Source of the DNA: CAYMLL01 sp964390645
GTDB lineage: Bacteria; Planctomycetota; UBA8108
DNA: 11,654 nucleotides
Assembly (NCBI GenBank): GCA_964390645.1
Contig: CAYMLL010000249.1
Span: 1 to 11,654 of the forward strand
Direction: 5' to 3'
Shown here one piece after another: positions 7,686 through 11,654 of this stretch (position 1 is its first letter; each line of letters opens with the position of its first letter). The translations under genes and the position numbers were made by a program. The notes beneath the pieces were generated by a model. It was given only the letters and a program-made list of their open reading frames with translations, made no database searches and was not told where the DNA came from.

Positions 7686-9545
7686 CTAACCTCCACTCGA
7701 ACCGAGCACGTGGGCGTCCCACCACTCGACGCCGCACGGAAACGCGACGCGCCCCGCAAAGTCGACCTCGATCGTGAGCTCCAGCACTCCCGACACGTCG
7801 ATCGTGACCTCGGCCGGGTCGCTGCCCGCGTCGACCCGCCTCTCCCAGAGCCGCCTCCCGGCCGCGCTGGCGCGCACGATCACGTCCGCTTTCGCGCCAG
7901 CGACGGGGGCCAGACGGCCTCGGAGCGTCCCCTTTTCCACCGCCGAGAAGGGGACACGATATCGCGTCACCGTTCGAGGCAGCATTCTCACCGCACGGAA
8001 ATGTCCATCCCGCACCGATTCGACGACGATCGGAGCGGGCGGCGGCAGCAGCGGACCGACGCGCTCCTCGACCGAGGACTCGAGCTGATCGAGCCAGACG
8101 ATGTCGGTCGTCGAACGACGCAGGTAGCGAATCGACGCCAGCTCGAGCTTCAGCGAGCCGAGCACCGCGTGCTCGACGACGAGCCCATCGTTCTCGAGCT
8201 TCGCCCGTCCTCTCAGCAGCGTGCCGTCCGTCAGCGCGATCTCGTCGCCCTCCTGTCGATGCCCGGGTTCCGGCAGCGCAACGACGAAGCTGCGCACGAG
8301 TGAGCGGGGGATCGGCACGATGCCGAGCGGGCAGTCGATCGCGATGTCCTTGTCGCGAATCCAGACCAGCTTGCTGGGAATCGGCTCGCCGGAGACGCGG
8401 TAGAGCATCCCTGCCGCGCCGGCGCCGCCCGCTTCGCTCGACGCACCCGCCGTCGCCTGGAACTCGAGGCTCGCGATGCCCGACAGCGGCACGACACGCC
8501 GACCGGTGCGCGCGCCCTTGATCGTCACCTGCCCTTTCTCGAAACCGACGATGTCCACGAACCACGTCTCGCCGTTGAGGAGCCGAACCGCGGCGCGCGG
8601 CTTCTTCGGGTCGTCCGGGACGGACGGCTCACGCTCTCGAACCGCGAGCAGCACGGAGTCGAACGCGAGGCTCTCCTCGCCGACGGACAGCTTGCCTTCA
8701 CGCACGTCGACCGCGCCCCGACGCCGGGCACCCCGTGTCTCGACCGAGCCGAGGATCTCGCCGAAGCCGCGGGGCGCATCGACGATCACGCGCGTCGCGC
8801 GCGGCTGCTGCGTCTGCCGGATGCGATCGACGTTGATGTGCCCCCAGAGCCCGCGCGCGTTGTCGACGATCTCGATGCGGGCCTCCTCGTCGACGAGCTC
8901 GGAGACGTCGAACGCGACCGTCTCGAAGAGGTCGTCGTCGCGTCCGGTCGCCGTGCGCACGACTCGATCGCCGACGAGCACGTTCACGCAAGCCTGGCGC
9001 GGACGCTGTCCGCCGCTGAGAAGAGCCTCGATGTGGCTCAGCTCGATCCGGAACGGGGGCGACACGACGCGGCCCGTCAGGGAGTCGCCCCTGAAGAGAC
9101 TGCTCAACAGATAACGTCCGCTGAACGCGCCGACACGCTGTCGGACGAGCTTCGTCGCCTTCTTCGGTTCGTCACCGAAGGCCTGACCGTCGATCTTCCA
9201 GCCCCATTCGCGCAGCTTGTTGAAGTGCTCCTCGTCGAAGTCGCAGATCTCGATCTCGCCACTGGCCAGCAGCGTCGAGATCGGGCCGGCGGGTCGGCCG
9301 TCCGGCTGCTTTCTCGGGCCGTGCTCCTTCTCGAAGGCTCTCCAGAACCCATCGTGCTCGGCGAAGGTGAGAATGCCATCGCGGTCCGCGTCCGCGTCCG
9401 GGTGCTCTCCGAGCATGCGATTGAGTGTCGGATGATTCTGCGATGTGACATCGGCGAACCCGACGCTCACGGCAAGAGCGAGAACCGTCGGGCCGAGAAG
9501 GGTCCATCGCACACCGCGTCTCATACCTGGAGGACTGCCTGCCAT
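7686..9545 (-). CDS. Secreted EF-hand / beta-sandwich / NPCBM-like protein
   Basis: This protein of about 619 residues is probably exported. I chose the ATG at 9545 because it shares TGATG with the stop of the DUF58 gene. A GTG at 9548 or an ATG at 9521 are alternatives; all keep the signal peptide (basic MRRGVRW, then LLGPTVLALAVSVGFA). Residues 52-63 form a textbook EF-hand loop (D52, D54, D56, G57, L59, E63), so calcium binding is likely. Residues about 139-245 match a beta-sandwich module common in planctomycete secreted proteins and GH32-associated regions (SPPFRIELSHIEALLSGG, CVNVLVGDRVVRTATGR, WGHINVDRI). Residues about 275-478 hold several related beta-rich repeats of the 'DGxxLxGR...LxxIRxL' type. 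Residues about 525-615 fit the NPCBM/NEW2 carbohydrate-binding family (LWERRVDAGSDPAEVTIDVSG, then LTIEVDFAG and VEWWDAHVL). No catalytic domain is seen. A ligand-binding role at the cell surface is inferred; the ligand is unknown. It is unusual inside a moxR/VWA operon. Confidence 0.85.
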   Translation of the reverse strand: MAGSPPGMRRGVRWTLLGPTVLALAVSVGFADVTSQNHPTLNRMLGEHPDADADRDGILTFAEHDGFWRAFEKEHGPRKQPDGRPAGPISTLLASGEIEICDFDEEHFNKLREWGWKIDGQAFGDEPKKATKLVRQRVGAFSGRYLLSSLFRGDSLTGRVVSPPFRIELSHIEALLSGGQRPRQACVNVLVGDRVVRTATGRDDDLFETVAFDVSELVDEEARIEIVDNARGLWGHINVDRIRQTQQPRATRVIVDAPRGFGEILGSVETRGARRRGAVDVREGKLSVGEESLAFDSVLLAVREREPSVPDDPKKPRAAVRLLNGETWFVDIVGFEKGQVTIKGARTGRRVVPLSGIASLEFQATAGASSEAGGAGAAGMLYRVSGEPIPSKLVWIRDKDIAIDCPLGIVPIPRSLVRSFVVALPEPGHRQEGDEIALTDGTLLRGRAKLENDGLVVEHAVLGSLKLELASIRYLRRSTTDIVWLDQLESSVEERVGPLLPPPAPIVVESVRDGHFRAVRMLPRTVTRYRVPFSAVEKGTLRGRLAPVAGAKADVIVRASAAGRRLWERRVDAGSDPAEVTIDVSGVLELTIEVDFAGRVAFPCGVEWWDAHVLGSSGG

Positions 9546-10456
9546 CACCGTGTCTTCGCCAGCGCAGCTCGCTGCAGCAGGTAGCTCGAGAGCACCTGCT
9601 CCACCGGCTCACGCGTGTTGACCAGCACGTAATCGACCTGCGCCTTCGTGCAGGCGGTCCTGATCTCACGAACGAACTTCTGGAGCTCTTTGAGGTAGTT
9701 CGCCCGCACGCGTGCGGGCTGGGTGATCAGATCCCCTTCGCCCTCGAGCCCGACAAACCGCCACATGCCCGTGAGCGGGAACTCGATCTCGTACGGATCC
9801 ATGACGTGGAAAAGGATCACGTTGTGGCCGCGAAATCGGAGGTGATTGAGCCCCTTGATAAACTCGTCGGTGTTGTCGAACAGATCGGAAAACAGCATGA
9901 CGAAACCGCGGCGCGACATGCGGTGCGCGAAGTCGTGAAGAATCGCGCCGACGTTCGTGCGAGGACGCGGAGTTGCCTTCTCCATCTCGTCCGAGATGTC
10001 ATTCAGGATCCTCAGGCTGCTCTTCGGGGCGATGTAGCTCTGCAGCTCGCCGTCGAAGACGCCGACACCCGCCGAATCTCCCTGATCGACGACGAGATAC
10101 GAGAGGCTGGCGGCAAGGTACTTCGCGTACTCGAGCTTCGAGATGCTGCCGGACCCGTAGGTCATCGACTCACTCGAATCGAGCAGCATGTTCGAGACGA
10201 AGTTCGTCTCCGCCTCGAAGAGCTTGATGTAGTAGCGATCACAACGCGCGTAGGCCTTCCAGTCGACGTGACGGATCTCGTCACCAGAGACGAACTGGCG
10301 ATACGCGGTGAACTCGCTGCTGATGCCACGTGCGGGGCTCCGGTGAAGCCCGATGCGCACGCCCTCGACAACCTGCCGGGCAACGACATCGAGCGTGCCC
10401 ACCTGTGAGAGAATCTCCGGGTCGAGGTATCTAGGCCGACGCGGCTGTTGCGCCAT
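9545..10456 (-). CDS. DUF58 family protein (soluble VWA-like)
   Basis: This 303-residue protein has the DUF58 signature at about 48-75: EFTAYRQFVSGDEIRHVDWK followed by AYARCDRYYIKLFEAET. A von Willebrand A-like fold follows, with an intact metal-site motif DSSES (D93, S95, S97), a Thr at 167 in RTNVGAIL, and D191 in FVMLFSDLFD. No membrane segment or signal peptide is visible, so it should be cytoplasmic or peripheral to the inner membrane; this length is usual for the short DUF58 class. Its ATG at 10456 lies inside the end of the moxR gene (26-nt overlap), and its TGA overlaps the next start, so translation is probably coupled on both sides. DUF58 proteins almost always sit next to MoxR ATPases and are thought to be partners or clients that present the membrane VWA proteins to the ATPase. 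The exact role is not established. Confidence 0.95.
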   Translation of the reverse strand: MAQQPRRPRYLDPEILSQVGTLDVVARQVVEGVRIGLHRSPARGISSEFTAYRQFVSGDEIRHVDWKAYARCDRYYIKLFEAETNFVSNMLLDSSESMTYGSGSISKLEYAKYLAASLSYLVVDQGDSAGVGVFDGELQSYIAPKSSLRILNDISDEMEKATPRPRTNVGAILHDFAHRMSRRGFVMLFSDLFDNTDEFIKGLNHLRFRGHNVILFHVMDPYEIEFPLTGMWRFVGLEGEGDLITQPARVRANYLKELQKFVREIRTACTKAQVDYVLVNTREPVEQVLSSYLLQRAALAKTR

Positions 10457-11489
10457 CGTAGAGCGCTCCGCTCGAGGGAATGGTTTCCAGTAGCTTCTTG
10501 ACGACGTGATCGGTATCGACGCCTTCGGACTGCGCCGCGAAGTTGAGTCCCATACGATGGCGCATCACGGGAAGCGCCAGCGCCGCCACATCATCCACCG
10601 CAACGTTGAATCGACCGCGCAGGATGGCGCGGGCCTTGGCGCCGGTGATCAGGTTCAGGCAGGCACGCGGGCCACAACCCCATGACACCCAGTCGTTGAT
10701 GAATGGAGGCGCGTCGGGTTCCCCGGGCCGAGTCGCTCGCACGAGCGCCGAAACGTACTGAAAGACGTGATCCGCGACAGGCACTCGACGGACGAGGTCC
10801 TGCAACGACGCGATCTCCTCGCCAGACAGCACCGCGGATAGCTCGGGCTCCTCGCGACTGGTGACACTGCGCATGATGTCGACCTCCTCCGCAGCGCTCG
10901 GATAGCCGACATGAATCTTGAACATGAATCGATCAAGTTGCGCCTCCGGGAGCGCGTAGGTGCCCTCCTGCTCGAGCGGGTTCTGGGTCGCAAGAACGAA
11001 GAACGGCAGGTCGAGCGGCAGATCCTCGCCACCTGCCGAGACCATCTTCTCCTGCATCGCCTCCAGGAGGGCCGCCTGTGTCTTCGGCGGCGTACGGTTG
11101 ATCTCATCGGCCAGCACGAGGTTCGCGAAGATCGGTCCCTTGTTGAACTTGAAATGGCGCGTACCGGTCTCGGGATCGTCCTGCAGCACTTCGGAGCCGG
11201 TGATATCGGACGGCATCAGATCCGGTGTGAACTGGATGCGCTTGAAGGACAGAGACAGGCACTTCGCGATCGAGCTGACGAGCAGCGTCTTGGCGAGACC
11301 GGGCACACCCTCGAGCAGACCGTGCCCCTTCGAGAAGATCCCGATCAGGACCTCGTCGATGACGCCGTCCATGCCGACGATGGCCTTGCGCAACTCCGCG
11401 ACCAGCTGGTCCCGAGCCTCGCTCAGCTTCTTCACCGCCTCGACGTCGCCCTTGGCGAGCGCTTTAGCGTCGGAAAGTTGTTTGCTCAT
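10431..11489 (-). CDS. moxR: MoxR-type AAA+ ATPase
   Basis: This 352-residue protein is a complete MoxR-family AAA+ ATPase (AAA_3 type). Walker A is GVPGLAKT (61-68), with the AKT ending typical of MoxR rather than GKT. Walker B is LVLADE (124-129, D128 and E129). Sensor 1 is in LATQNP (N170), the likely arginine finger is R187 in AQLDRF, and sensor 2 is R275 in WGCGPRA, followed by the lid domain. No membrane segments are seen; it acts in the cytoplasm as an oligomeric ring. MoxR proteins are chaperone-like ATPases that remodel or insert cofactors into VWA-containing partners, which fits the three VWA genes downstream. The ATG at 11489 is the only ATG, GTG or TTG in frame upstream of Walker A within the open stretch reaching the window edge. 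A weak GAGG lies 12 nt before it. It is the first gene of the operon visible here. The symbol is family level only. Confidence 0.97.
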   Translation of the reverse strand: MSKQLSDAKALAKGDVEAVKKLSEARDQLVAELRKAIVGMDGVIDEVLIGIFSKGHGLLEGVPGLAKTLLVSSIAKCLSLSFKRIQFTPDLMPSDITGSEVLQDDPETGTRHFKFNKGPIFANLVLADEINRTPPKTQAALLEAMQEKMVSAGGEDLPLDLPFFVLATQNPLEQEGTYALPEAQLDRFMFKIHVGYPSAAEEVDIMRSVTSREEPELSAVLSGEEIASLQDLVRRVPVADHVFQYVSALVRATRPGEPDAPPFINDWVSWGCGPRACLNLITGAKARAILRGRFNVAVDDVAALALPVMRHRMGLNFAAQSEGVDTDHVVKKLLETIPSSGALYDGATAASA

Positions 11490-11549
11490 GATCGCGTTGA
11501 ACCTCAGCGTTGACAGGCCGCTCGCATGACGAGAACGGCGGGACAGATC
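11490..11549. other. Leader region upstream of moxR, no clear promoter
   Basis: These 60 bases separate the moxR start from the tandem repeat. On the minus strand there is a GAGG 12 nt before the ATG, a rather distant ribosome-binding site. A TTGACA occurs on the plus strand at 11510-11515, but no fitting -10 box follows at the right distance on that strand, so I do not call it a promoter. No hairpin-plus-T-run terminator is seen. If a promoter for the operon exists it must lie here, within the repeat, or beyond the window. Confidence 0.5.
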
Positions 11550-11654
11550 ACGGTGCCGACAGCGAAGGATACGGTGCTGACAGCGAAAGACACGGTGCCG
11601 ACAGCGAAAGACACGGTGCCGACAGCGAAAGACACGGTGCCGACAGCGAAAGAC
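11550..11654. repeat. 21-bp tandem repeat, five copies, running to the window edge
   Basis: Five head-to-tail copies of a 21-bp unit beginning acggtgccgacagcg lie at 11550-11570, 11571-11591, 11592-11612, 11613-11633 and 11634-11654. The last three are identical. The copy nearest moxR ends aaggat instead of aaagac, and the second has ctg in place of ccg. The least altered copies are farthest from moxR, as expected if the array grows away from it. The period is a multiple of three and no frame on either strand is interrupted by it. On the plus strand an ATG at 11526 opens a frame reading TVPTAKD per unit; on the minus strand one frame reads SFAVGTV per unit and stops at 11504, 14 nt before moxR. 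Whether it codes for protein or is an intergenic array cannot be settled here. Confidence 0.92.

Noticed and set aside
11510..11515. TTGACA on the plus strand as a -35 box
   Set aside because: No plausible -10 element 16-18 nt further on, and the match would drive the strand opposite to the operon.
11550..11654. CRISPR array or transposon end
   Set aside because: The units are directly adjacent with no variable spacers, and no transposase or inverted ends are visible nearby.

Overview
The window looks like a piece of a high-GC planctomycete (Planctomycetota) chromosome or metagenome contig. Three things point there: a MoxR / DUF58 / membrane-VWA / DUF4175-like gene order, membrane VWA proteins that also carry a glutamine-amidotransferase-like fold, and a secreted protein combining an EF-hand, a GH32-associated-type beta-sandwich and an NPCBM-like C-terminus. 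The phylum is an inference from family knowledge, not from a marker gene.

All seven genes lie on the minus strand, so the biological order runs from high to low coordinates: moxR-type AAA+ ATPase (11489-10431), DUF58 protein (10456-9545), secreted EF-hand/NPCBM protein (9545-7686), BatA-like VWA membrane protein (7673-5430), a second VWA membrane protein (5426-3030), a DUF4175-like membrane protein (3026-1329), and a coiled-coil protein with a single N-terminal membrane segment (1332-1), which runs off the left edge. Junctions are very tight: 26-nt overlap, shared TGATG, 12-nt gap, 3-nt gap, 3-nt gap and ATGA overlap. There is no room for internal promoters or terminators between genes, which suggests one translationally coupled operon.

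The likely working model is an AAA+ chaperone (MoxR) acting on metal-binding VWA proteins, one soluble (DUF58) and two anchored in the inner membrane. Their large periplasmic regions, the DUF4175-like protein and the coiled-coil protein could form an envelope assembly. The secreted EF-hand/NPCBM protein would add a calcium- and possibly carbohydrate-binding part outside the membrane. Substrate and phenotype cannot be read from the sequence.

The only non-coding stretch is the 165 bp upstream of moxR. It contains five copies of a 21-bp tandem repeat that runs exactly to the right edge. The left edge also falls in a tandem repeat (15-bp, coding). No tRNA, rRNA, CRISPR array, insertion sequence or convincing terminator was seen.
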